Source: Desulfovibrio sp.
GTDB lineage: Bacteria; Desulfobacterota; Desulfovibrionia; Desulfovibrionales; Desulfovibrionaceae
DNA: 35,617 bases
Assembly: GCA_004796465.1 (NCBI GenBank)
Contig: QZKZ01000089.1
Span: 1-35,617, forward strand
Direction: 5' to 3'
Below the pieces are notes generated by a model. That model was given only the letters and a program-made list of their open reading frames with translations. It did no database searches and was not told where the DNA came from. Both the position numbers and the translations under genes were made by a program. Shown here one piece after another: positions 1 to 6,892 of this stretch. Numbering within the stretch: position 1 is the first letter of the stretch; each line of letters starts with the position of its first letter.

Positions 1-945
1 GAGGAAGGGTATTTCAAGATCAAGGGAGGATATACCCGGTTTATCCGTGAACGTGAGAAATTTTTGAACGCCCAGCAGAAACTTGAGGGCTCTTTGAACA
101 GCAAAATGCGCCGGGAGGATGAGTGGCTGGCCCAGGGGCCCAAAGCCCGGACCACAAAAGCGAAGTACCGGATTGAACAGGCCCGCAGGCTCCGGTTGGA
201 ACTCTATGGCCTGAAACAGAGAAACCGGCAGACGGCCACCGTGGATATTGACTTTTTGGGCACCGGCCGCCAGACCAAACGACTCATGACCGGACTGAAC
301 CTTTCCAAGTCGATTGACGGAAAAGAGCTGTTCAAGGAGATCAGCTTTGAACTCGGACCCAAATCCTGCCTGGGGGTGGTGGGAGAAAACGGCAGCGGCA
401 AGTCCACCCTGCTGCGCATCCTGGCCATGCTGGAGGACCCGGTGCAAGGAACCGTGCGTTTCGAGGGCAAGCCGGCATCTTTCAAGAGCCGCTGCTTGCG
501 CCGGAAAATCTCCTTGCTCACCCAGGAACCCTATTTGCTCAAGCGCTCGGTGCGGGCCAACGTGGAATACGGCCTCAAGATGCGCGGCATGGCCCCGGAC
601 GAACGTTCTGAGATCGCGGACCAAGCCATGGCCATGGTGGGATTGGACCCCGGCGAATACGCCAAGCGCCCGTGGTACGCGCTCTCCGGCGGCGAAGCCC
701 AGCGCACGGCCCTGGCCTCCCGCCTGGCCCTGAGGCCCGGCGTGTTGCTCCTGGACGAACCCTTCAACAATTTAGATGTGGACAGTATCCGCCTCATCCA
801 GCAAGCTGCTCTCACTGCCCGCAAGGAGTGGAACGCAGCCCTGGTCATAGTCAGCCATGGCCGGGATTGGCTGGAACAAGCTTGCGACCGCATCCTGACC
901 TTCAAGCTCGGCCGCCTCAACGGCGACCATACCCCCGTCCATTAA
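1..945 (+). CDS. ABC ATPase, 5'-truncated by the window edge: ABC-F (Uup-like) linker joined to a TupC-like tungstate-importer ATPase
   Basis: The frame is open from base 1, so the gene starts outside the window; the TTG at 64 is internal. The first ~110 residues are the charged inter-domain linker typical of ABC-F translation factors such as Uup (GGYTRF, KMRREDEWL, GPKARTTKAKYRI, KQRNRQTA, GTGRQTKRL) followed by the first strands of the second ABC domain. From the Walker A motif (GENGSGKST, 382-408) onwards the protein instead resembles the ATPase of tungstate/molybdate importers: Q-loop TQEPYLLKRSV, ANVEYGLKMRG, signature LSGGEAQR, Walker B VLLLDEP with FNNLDV, and H-loop SHGRDW. All ATP-binding motifs look intact. 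An ABC-F ABC2 would lack the YLLKRSV..NVEYGL stretch. tupA lies 3.3 kb downstream and no tupB permease is present, which supports the TupC identity of the second half. Either a genuine fusion or a misassembly; the function of the joined product is unknown. Confidence 0.85.
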   Translation, partial: EEGYFKIKGGYTRFIREREKFLNAQQKLEGSLNSKMRREDEWLAQGPKARTTKAKYRIEQARRLRLELYGLKQRNRQTATVDIDFLGTGRQTKRLMTGLNLSKSIDGKELFKEISFELGPKSCLGVVGENGSGKSTLLRILAMLEDPVQGTVRFEGKPASFKSRCLRRKISLLTQEPYLLKRSVRANVEYGLKMRGMAPDERSEIADQAMAMVGLDPGEYAKRPWYALSGGEAQRTALASRLALRPGVLLLDEPFNNLDVDSIRLIQQAALTARKEWNAALVIVSHGRDWLEQACDRILTFKLGRLNGDHTPVH

Positions 946-954
946 GGAGACGCC

Positions 955-1128
955 ATGAGGACTCGCCACCGTTTGCTCCAAACCCGCATCAGGCTCCTGG
1001 CCCACAATCGCTGGTTTTTTACCCAGCGTTTTGACCAAGAGCACCGCGACATCCTCACCTGCCCCACTTGCCGCGACTTGGAAACCCAGGAGTGGAAGCG
1101 CCGCGCCAGGGAAGACCAAGACAGCTGA
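955..1128 (+). CDS. 57-aa basic protein with a CPTC motif, unknown function
   Basis: The ATG lies 9 bases after the preceding TAA, with AAGGAG overlapping that stop codon, so it is probably translated in the same operon. The product is strongly basic (many Arg, RIRLLAHNRW near the middle) and has one CPTC pair at residues 36-39, which could bind a metal or form half of a zinc knuckle. It ends RAREDQDS. No family is recognised. A hairpin followed by a T-run comes 52 bases after its stop and closes the transcription unit. I call it real because of the ribosome binding site, tight spacing and terminator. Confidence 0.6.
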   Translation: MRTRHRLLQTRIRLLAHNRWFFTQRFDQEHRDILTCPTCRDLETQEWKRRAREDQDS

Positions 1129-1179
1129 CCACCTTGCCCCGGATCCATGGCCTGCTTTCCCCCAGTCTACGCAGAGCGC

Positions 1180-1203
1180 CCCGCCTACTTTGGCGGGCTT
1201 TTC
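1180..1203 (+). terminator. Rho-independent terminator for the ABC ATPase/small protein unit
   Basis: Six-base-pair GC stem CCCGCC/GGCGGG with a TACTTT loop, followed by CTTTTC. The stem includes the stop codon of the convergent threonine synthase gene. Confidence 0.7.
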
Positions 1204-2282
1204 AGTCCATGCCCCGTGAACACGGACACCACGGCCTCGTCCGAAGACGTATCACGTACATAACGCAACAGCCCGGCAAAAGCCGCACCAGCCGTAGGCT
1301 CGATATAAAAGCCCATGGTGTGCGCCGTGTTGCGCGCCGCCAGGATTTCCTGCTCACTGACCGCGAGAAACTCGCCTTGTGTGTCACGGACAGCTGCCAG
1401 CATCTGCGCGCCGCGCACGGGCTCGCCAATGGCGATGCCTTCTGCGGCTGTGGGGCGCGGCTCCACGGCGGCGGGGCGTTCCTCGCCCCGGGCAAAGGCT
1501 GTGGCCAGGGGAGCGCAATGCTCGGCCTGGACCGCCACTAGCCGGGGCAGCCTGTCGGTAATCCCCTGCGCCTTGAGTTCCGTGAACCCCAAGTACGCCC
1601 CCAGAAGAAGGGTCCCGTTGCCCGCAGGCAGCACCACCGTATCCGGTGCTTGCCAGCCCAATTGTTCGGCAACTTCAAAAGCGAATGTCTTGGTCCCGTG
1701 AAAAAAGAAAGGATTGTAGGAGTGGCTGGCGTAAAAATGATCCTTGGCCGCATTGAGGGCTGCCCGGGCTGTGGCGTCGCGGTTTCCCGGAACCAGTTCG
1801 AGTTCCGCTCCGTAGGCTTGGATCTGGGTCAGCTTGGCTGGTGAGGTTGCCTCTGGCACGAGAATCCTGCAACGGATCCCGGCACGGGCGCAATATGCTG
1901 CGACTGCGCAGCCCGCATTGCCCGAGGAATCCTCCACGCATTCGCCCACGCCCAACTCGCGCATGCGGCTGATGAGCAGAGCCGCGCCCCGGTCCTTGTA
2001 TGACCCCGTAGGAAAGAGCTGCTCTTGTTTAATAAGCGCTGTTTTCCCATCAAGAACAACTTCCACCAGAGGCGTGGTCCCTTCGCCCAGGCTGGTGGCG
2101 AATTCCGGAGCCACAGGCAGGGCCTCGGCATATCGCCACAAGTTCCAGGGCCGCCCCGCCGTCTCCTTGGGATCAAAACAGCCGGACCACGCAACATTCC
2201 ACAGTCCGCCACAAGGGCAGACCATGCTTTGTTCGGTCAAGGGCCGGGTCTCGCCGCACTCCGCGCAAACCAGGCTGCCCAT
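1185..2282 (-). CDS. thrC: Threonine synthase-like PLP enzyme
   Basis: A 365-residue fold-type II pyridoxal-phosphate enzyme. The N-terminus carries a small zinc-ribbon-like segment (CAECG near residue 5, CPCGG near 23), as in the archaeal/plant type of threonine synthase. The PLP lysine lies in GSYKDRGA, the phosphate-binding SSGNAGC follows, and a glycine-rich PAGNGTLLLG loop is present. Threonine synthase converts O-phosphohomoserine to threonine and phosphate in the cytoplasm. The ATG at 2282 overlaps the TGA of ridA by one base (TGATG), so the two are translationally coupled; longer upstream starts would run inside ridA. The exact substrate is not proven: related enzymes include threonine dehydratases and other ammonia-lyases. 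RidA as partner fits any enzyme releasing enamine or imine intermediates. Confidence 0.85.
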   Translation of the reverse strand: MGSLVCAECGETRPLTEQSMVCPCGGLWNVAWSGCFDPKETAGRPWNLWRYAEALPVAPEFATSLGEGTTPLVEVVLDGKTALIKQEQLFPTGSYKDRGAALLISRMRELGVGECVEDSSGNAGCAVAAYCARAGIRCRILVPEATSPAKLTQIQAYGAELELVPGNRDATARAALNAAKDHFYASHSYNPFFFHGTKTFAFEVAEQLGWQAPDTVVLPAGNGTLLLGAYLGFTELKAQGITDRLPRLVAVQAEHCAPLATAFARGEERPAAVEPRPTAAEGIAIGEPVRGAQMLAAVRDTQGEFLAVSEQEILAARNTAHTMGFYIEPTAGAAFAGLLRYVRDTSSDEAVVSVFTGHGLKSPPK

Positions 2283-2665
2283 CACTCCCCTCCCACAGCC
2301 GCGATGCAGGCCACTTCCACGAGAAAACCAAAATGCAGGTCGCGGGTCGGCACCACGGCCCGGGCAGGCCTGTGCTCGCCGAAAAACTCGGCGTACACTG
2401 CATTGACCCTGCCCCACAATGCAACATCCGAAACATAGACCGTGACCGACAACACCTGGTCCTTGCTGCTGCCCGAGGCCTGGAGCACCCCTTCCATGCT
2501 GCCCAGGGCGATGCGGGTCTGCTCTTCCACACTGCCCAGCCTTTTTTCCCCGGTTTCAGGGTCAACAGCCAGCATGCCCGAGACATAGACCACGCCGTTG
2601 TGCACCACGCCTTGGCTGTAATGTCCGGCAGGCTTGGGCGCTTTGTCCGTGCTCACGAATTCCAT
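2282..2665 (-). CDS. ridA: RidA family enamine/imine deaminase
   Basis: 127 residues, the normal length for the YjgF/YER057c/UK114 family. Typical features are the N-terminal APKPAGHYSQ, NGVVYVSGMLAVDPETG, an EEQTR region with central helix, VTVYVSDV, and the C-terminal PTRDLHFGFLVEVACIA, in place of the usual PxxxLPxxxLVEIEAIA; the conserved active-site Arg/Glu pair appears present (R before DLHFG, E in LVEVA). RidA hydrolyses reactive 2-aminoacrylate and related enamines made by PLP enzymes. The start at 2665 is chosen because AAGGAG sits 6 bases upstream; the in-frame extension has no such site. It is first in a two-gene operon with the PLP enzyme, overlapping by one base. Confidence 0.9.
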   Translation of the reverse strand: MEFVSTDKAPKPAGHYSQGVVHNGVVYVSGMLAVDPETGEKRLGSVEEQTRIALGSMEGVLQASGSSKDQVLSVTVYVSDVALWGRVNAVYAEFFGEHRPARAVVPTRDLHFGFLVEVACIAAVGGE

Positions 2666-2732
2666 GGCTTTCTCCTTTTCCGTTATATGGCGTGACCTTG
2701 CGATACCACCCCATGGAGTGTATTCCAAGGGC

Positions 2733-3335
2733 ATGAGCAGAGCATCCCCCAAAGGACTGCAGGTGCGCGCCGTGTTTGCCTGGGGCCGGACCCTTCCGAT
2801 CTTCCTCCTGTTGGCCCTGGCGCTTGGTGTGGCTGCGTGCTCCAGTGAAGAACCTCAGCAGCAGGAGACAGAAGAAACGAGCCAAGCCCCGGCTTCGGAC
2901 AGGCTGGAAAACATCCCGGCCCTGCCACCGCCTTCCCGCTCCGCCGAGGAGGTCGGCGAGGCAGTCGCCCAAATCTACCTCAACGCCATTGCCGAGCTTG
3001 TAGTGCTCACACAAGGGACGCCTCCAGTCGAGGAGATTGCGCCGCAAGTGGATAACCTTCGCCAAGAGACCATTACCGCGCTTGTCCAGTGGGGTGAAAA
3101 GCGTGAAGAGCTGGACACGCGCGGCAAGGAAACTTGCGACCGTCTCATCCAACTGGCTTTCACCCATATTCCCGAGCAGGACCTAGCCGCGCTCCAAAAC
3201 GCGCAAACAGCGTATCGCGGAGACGCCGAGCTCTCCTCCGCTTTTGAGGACATGTACTTCATCACCCGCTACGCCATATTCGAGTTGCTCAGAGAGCAAG
3301 CGCCCATGGAAGCCGACCGCTTGGGCATCCACTGA
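2733..3335 (+). CDS. Lipoprotein made of an unnamed domain also found at the C-terminus of the kinase-TIR protein
   Basis: 200 residues. A basic N-terminus and hydrophobic stretch (about residues 17-35) end in LGVAAC, a lipobox with Cys36 as the lipid-modified residue, so the product is exported and anchored in a membrane facing the periplasm. A Glu/Gln/Pro-rich tether (37-70) follows. Residues ~72-200 form a mostly helical domain with REELD, GKETCD (Cys135), DAELSS, ELLREQAPMEADRLGI. By eye this aligns along its full length with the last ~130 residues of the protein encoded at 19904-22939 (REDLD, GKDQCD, DPELAS, VLRTELPEEAARFGI). I do not recognise a named family. The start at 2733 gives a proper signal peptide; the longer frame would place ~33 non-signal residues before it. 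It is divergent from ridA. Confidence 0.8.
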   Translation: MSRASPKGLQVRAVFAWGRTLPIFLLLALALGVAACSSEEPQQQETEETSQAPASDRLENIPALPPPSRSAEEVGEAVAQIYLNAIAELVVLTQGTPPVEEIAPQVDNLRQETITALVQWGEKREELDTRGKETCDRLIQLAFTHIPEQDLAALQNAQTAYRGDAELSSAFEDMYFITRYAIFELLREQAPMEADRLGIH

Positions 3336-3350
3336 TTCGCCCGAACCTGG

Positions 3351-3379
3351 TTGACAGTGTTTTCCCAGGCCGATAAGCT
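3351..3379 (+). promoter_or_regulatory. Possible sigma-70 promoter of the membrane protein gene
   Basis: TTGACA at 3351-3356 (perfect -35), 17-base spacer, TAAGCT at 3374-3379 as a weak -10. It lies 96 bases before the ATG at 3475. Confidence 0.4.
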
Positions 3380-3474
3380 GTGGAAAGTGGAGTGGTTGCG
3401 GTATGTATCCCTCTCCCTCCGAGGAGCCGCTATGATTTTTCCGAAACAGGACCTGAAAAACCGCCAACAAGCCT

Positions 3475-4029
3475 ATGCCTGACACCAATGTTTCCGCCGA
3501 CACCAACGGCATGGGAAAAAAGGCCGGAAGGCGGCCCTGTTCATTGCTTTTTCAGGCCGGAGTGATGCTGCTGTCCATTGCGGCCATGATTACGGCCCTG
3601 GCCCTGCGCCTTTCCCTGGACAATTCCTCGTCCAGGGCCCTTCCCCTGTTTTTTTTCGGAGTCAGCGCCTTTCTCGGCATCGCCATATCCCTGTTCCACA
3701 TCTTTCGCGTTTGGTCCTTTGTCCAAGACGGCTACGCACGCACCAGCCCGCTCAAGGCCATGGCGTACATGCTCCTGCCCTTTTTCAATCTGTACTGGAT
3801 CTTTGTGGTGGTGCACGGGTTTGCCCGCGATTACAACAGCCTCATTCAGCGCAAACGGCTTTCCGCTCCTCCCCTGCCCCACAGCCTGCACCTCGGATGT
3901 TGCGTCCTGTTCGCTGCTTCGGCGCTGCCCTATGTGGGCGTAGCCGCCAGTTTCCTCTTGCCCGTGGCTTGGCTGCTGGTCATGGGCTCCAACTGCCGGG
4001 CTGTCAGCCGCCTCAGCCCATACGTCTGA
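3475..4029 (+). CDS. Small integral membrane protein, unknown function
   Basis: 184 residues with a short polar N-terminus (MPDTNVSADTNG..) and about four hydrophobic helices: roughly 26-46, 58-76, 96-116 and 136-168. Helices two and three are joined by a loop FVQDGYARTSPLKAMAYM followed by LLPFFNLYWIFVVVHGFARDYN. That PFFNLYW...D.N arrangement recalls families of small bacterial membrane proteins of the DUF4234/DUF4328 kind, but I cannot assign one. Pairs of Cys occur in the third hydrophobic region (LGCCVLF). The ribosome binding site is poor (AACAAGCCT before ATG). Probably monocistronic, between the lipoprotein and tupA. Confidence 0.7.
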   Translation: MPDTNVSADTNGMGKKAGRRPCSLLFQAGVMLLSIAAMITALALRLSLDNSSSRALPLFFFGVSAFLGIAISLFHIFRVWSFVQDGYARTSPLKAMAYMLLPFFNLYWIFVVVHGFARDYNSLIQRKRLSAPPLPHSLHLGCCVLFAASALPYVGVAASFLLPVAWLLVMGSNCRAVSRLSPYV

Positions 4030-4230
4030 CCTTACGCCCCCGCCACCCATTCCCTTTTCCGAAGCATGCCGCGCTCGGCTCATCCTGCATGTTTTCGTTC
4101 TGGACCTTTTTGGCCTAATAAGACATAACAACCCAAACCAATGCCGAGCAAACGGGGAACCCTTTTGGGAAGAGCTTGGCAAGCCGGTTTCAACCATCAA
4201 TCTCTACAGTGAGAGAAAGGAGTCCTGATC

Positions 4231-5043
4231 ATGAAACGTTTTCTGGTTCTCATGCTGGCCCTGGCCCTGTTCGTTCCGGCCGCGGCCAAGGCCGACACCC
4301 TGATGATGGCCACCACCACGAGCACCGACAACACCGGCTTGCTCGACTATCTGGCCCCCATGTTCCAAGAAGCCACGGGCGTTGAGCTGCAATGGACCGC
4401 CGTGGGTACGGGCAAGGCCCTTGAACTGGGCAGAAACTGCGACGTAAGCGTTCTGCTCGTGCACGCGCCTTCGGCTGAACTGCAGTATGTGGAAGACGGC
4501 CATGGCGTTGACCGCCGTTTGGTCATGTACAACGACTTCGTGATCATCGGCCCGGCCGACGATCCCGCCGGTGTTGCCGGCATGTCCGTGGCCGACGCTC
4601 TCAAGACCATTGCCGAGCAGCAGGCCGTGTTCTGCAGCCGTGGCGACGACTCCGGCACCCATAAAAAAGAAAAGTCCCTGTGGGGCGCCGCCGGTCTCGA
4701 AGTACCCGACACCGCTGACTGGTATCTGCAGACCGGCCAAGGCATGATCGACACCATCAACGTGGCTGCGGAAAAGGGCGGCTACACCATGACCGACCGC
4801 GGCACCTACATCAAGTACGAGGACTCCAAAGGTGGCGAGCCGCCCCTGGTGGTCCTGGTGGAAGGCGACGAGACCCTGTTCAACCAGTATTCCGTGCTGA
4901 CCATCAACCCTGAGCAGTGCGACAACGTCACCTACGACCTGGCCCAGACCTTTGCCGATTGGATCACCTCCGAGGCTGCCCAGCAAGCCATCGCCGACTT
5001 CCGTTTGCTCGGCAAGCAGCTGTTCACGCCCAACGCCGAGTAG
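4231..5043 (+). CDS. tupA: Tungstate-binding periplasmic protein TupA
   Basis: 270 residues with a cleavable signal peptide (MKRF.. hydrophobic core, cut near AAAKA-D at 21/22). The mature protein opens with the oxyanion-binding TTTSTDNTGLL segment typical of TupA, followed by VGTGKALELG, HAPSAEL, NDFVIIGP and SRGDDSGTHKKE, all hallmarks of the tungstate-specific binding protein rather than ModA. It delivers tungstate to the TupB/TupC ABC importer; tungsten is used by formate dehydrogenases and aldehyde oxidoreductases of these bacteria. It has an AAAGGAG ribosome binding site and is closed by a strong terminator, so it is a single-gene unit. No tupB is seen here, and the only TupC-like ATPase is the chimeric gene at the left edge. 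Confidence 0.95.
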   Translation: MKRFLVLMLALALFVPAAAKADTLMMATTTSTDNTGLLDYLAPMFQEATGVELQWTAVGTGKALELGRNCDVSVLLVHAPSAELQYVEDGHGVDRRLVMYNDFVIIGPADDPAGVAGMSVADALKTIAEQQAVFCSRGDDSGTHKKEKSLWGAAGLEVPDTADWYLQTGQGMIDTINVAAEKGGYTMTDRGTYIKYEDSKGGEPPLVVLVEGDETLFNQYSVLTINPEQCDNVTYDLAQTFADWITSEAAQQAIADFRLLGKQLFTPNAE

Positions 5044-5055
5044 CACCGCTTTTTT

Positions 5056-5094
5056 ACGCCCGGGGAGTTTCAGCTTCCCGGGCGTTTTTCTTTT
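5056..5094 (+). terminator. Rho-independent terminator of tupA
   Basis: Nine perfect base pairs ACGCCCGGG/CCCGGGCGT extended by three more inner pairs, loop TTTCAG, then TTTTTCTTTT. Confidence 0.9.
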
Positions 5095-5185
5095 CCGCCC
5101 CCATCAGCTCATTGGACCGAGCCTGGTTTTGTGATAGGGTCGGTGCAGGCTCCCGCGTTCACCACTATTGCCCCTGAGAACTCCC

Positions 5186-6298
5186 ATGGACCAGCTCTCG
5201 CCCCTGATCATCGACGCCATCATCGATTCCATGCCCGTGGGCGTGATGGTGGTCGGCCCCCAAGGCAGGATGCTGCTGACCAACGCCACCCTGGAAACAA
5301 CGCTGGGCCTGTCCCGCGACCAGTTCCAGTCCAAGGGCTGGGCCGAACTGTTCATCCATGAAAACAAGAACATCGAGTTCAACCAGATCTTCCTCGACGT
5401 GATCCGCCAGGAGCTGGTCAACCTGACCCGGTCCGTGCCCTTTGAGCGTGCCGACGGCGAGGTGCGCCGCCTGATCGTGACCTCGTCCTACCTCAAGCAT
5501 GAGGGAAAAACCCACGGCATCGTGCTCCTGATCATGGACGTCACGGACAAGCACGCACTGAACGAACGGGAAAAGGAGCTGTTGCTCGCCAACAGCCAGA
5601 TCCAAAGCGAACGCGGGGAAAGCTTGAAGAACTTGGCCTTGTCCGTGGCCCACCAAATCCGCAATCCGATCATGAACATTGGCGGCTTTTCCAACCTCAT
5701 GCTCAAGGACCAGGCCCTGGAAGCCGGGCACCGCGATCGTCTGGCCACCATTATCGACCAGGCCTCCCGCTTGGAAAACATCGTCAGGGGCGTGACCGAC
5801 TATGCCTCCCTGCCCTTGCTCCAGCCGCAAAAGGTCCAGGCCCTGGGACTCATGGAAGCGGCCTGCGCTGACTTGGTTTCCGCTTCCAAGGACTTGGGCA
5901 AACACGTGGACATCCAGGACAAAGTCGTTGACGCCGAGGTCATTGCCGATCCCGTGCTGCTCAAGCGCGCCCTGGACGAAATTCTGCGCAACGCCCTGGA
6001 TTTCAGCAACAGCGACAGCGTGAATGTGGAAGCGACCTTCAATTCCCGGCCCGACGGCTTCCTGATCCTGGTCACGGACCGGGGGCCGGGCATGGACCCC
6101 GACCACCTGCCCTTTGCCTTTGACCCCTTTTTCACCACCAAGACCCGCGGCGTGGGCATGGGCTTGCCCATTGCCAAACGCATCGTCATGGAGCACCGGG
6201 GAGACATTACCCTGGCCAACCGGCCGGGCGGCGGCCTGAGCGCCAGGATGTTCATCCGCCAGGGCGAAGACGGCTGCCGACTCCCCGGGCCTGCCTAG
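5186..6298 (+). CDS. PAS domain sensor histidine kinase
   Basis: 370 residues, soluble, with no membrane segment. A single PAS domain spans about residues 8-120 (DSMPVGVMVVGPQGRMLLTNATLE.. to MDVTDKHALNEREKE), joined by a helical linker to a dimerisation/phosphoacceptor helix with His156 (SVAHQIRNP). The ATPase domain shows the N box (EILRNALDF), G1 (DRGPGMD), F box (FDPFFTTK) and G2 (GVGMGLPIAKRIV). No receiver domain and no adjacent regulator gene, so the partner is unknown. The ATG at 5186 is chosen over a TTG at 5168, which has no better ribosome binding site. It follows the tupA terminator and precedes cytochrome c3; a functional link to either is not shown. Confidence 0.9.
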   Translation: MDQLSPLIIDAIIDSMPVGVMVVGPQGRMLLTNATLETTLGLSRDQFQSKGWAELFIHENKNIEFNQIFLDVIRQELVNLTRSVPFERADGEVRRLIVTSSYLKHEGKTHGIVLLIMDVTDKHALNEREKELLLANSQIQSERGESLKNLALSVAHQIRNPIMNIGGFSNLMLKDQALEAGHRDRLATIIDQASRLENIVRGVTDYASLPLLQPQKVQALGLMEAACADLVSASKDLGKHVDIQDKVVDAEVIADPVLLKRALDEILRNALDFSNSDSVNVEATFNSRPDGFLILVTDRGPGMDPDHLPFAFDPFFTTKTRGVGMGLPIAKRIVMEHRGDITLANRPGGGLSARMFIRQGEDGCRLPGPA

Positions 6299-6396
6299 GC
6301 TGCCTCCATCCTTGCTTCGCTGACAACGGTTGTCTTGCCCCATAATTTGGTGTAGCCAAACCGGGTGAACACAACCTTCGAAGGAGGAGAATTATC

Positions 6397-6795
6397 ATGA
6401 GGAAATACTTGGTGATTGCTGCTTTGTGCGCGGCTGTTGCGGTACTTTTCGCCGTACCTGTGGTCCAGGCGTTCGAGATTCCTTGCGAAGTGGAGATCGT
6501 GCCCGAGGGCGAACCCGCTGGCGACCGTTTCGCCACGGTGACCTTCAGCCACGAGCCCCACGTGGATCTGACCTGCACGGCTTGCCACCATATGTTCGAG
6601 GGCTGCGGCGAAATCATGTCCTGCCGTGAGTGCCACTTTGACCGTGATGACCGCCAGGACACCATGGGCTTCTACTTTGCCTGGCACGGCAAGGACGCTC
6701 TCAACTCCTGCCTGGGCTGCCACAAGGCCCTGGCCGCTGAAGGCAACGAAGTGGTTCCCACCAAGTGTTCCCAGGGTTGCCACGTTTCCGAATAA
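6397..6795 (+). CDS. Periplasmic tetraheme cytochrome c3 (class III)
   Basis: 132 residues. A signal peptide (1-25, ending VVQA) directs export; the mature part carries four heme sites: CTACH (60-64), CRECH (76-80), CLGCH (105-109) and CSQGCH (124-129). His52, His55, His65 and His97 match the positions of the distal ligands in classical tetraheme c3 (FSHEPH, CHH, WHGKD), so all four hemes are likely bis-His. Cytochrome c3 shuttles electrons from periplasmic hydrogenases and formate dehydrogenases to membrane complexes. The second site is CX2CH and the fourth CX3CH, whereas classical D. vulgaris c3 has CX4CH at both. An excellent AAGGAGGAG ribosome binding site and a terminator frame it as a single-gene unit. 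Confidence 0.95.
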   Translation: MRKYLVIAALCAAVAVLFAVPVVQAFEIPCEVEIVPEGEPAGDRFATVTFSHEPHVDLTCTACHHMFEGCGEIMSCRECHFDRDDRQDTMGFYFAWHGKDALNSCLGCHKALAAEGNEVVPTKCSQGCHVSE

Positions 6796-6818
6796 GAATT
6801 TTGGCAAAGGCAGTTACC

Positions 6819-6852
6819 AAGCCCCTGCGCCGGACGCGGCCAGGGGCTTTTT
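6819..6852 (+). terminator. Rho-independent terminator of cytochrome c3
   Basis: AAGCCCCTG/CAGGGGCTT stem with a GC-rich loop, followed by TTTCTATT. Confidence 0.85.
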
Positions 6853-6892
6853 CTATTGCCCCCCTACTGAGTATGGGCGGGCTCTTGGGGAA

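Noticed and set aside
4030-4230. Possible tungstate-responsive operator upstream of tupA (CCCTTTTGGG and CTCT..AGAG stems)
   Set aside because: The stems are short and match no site I know; too weak to call.
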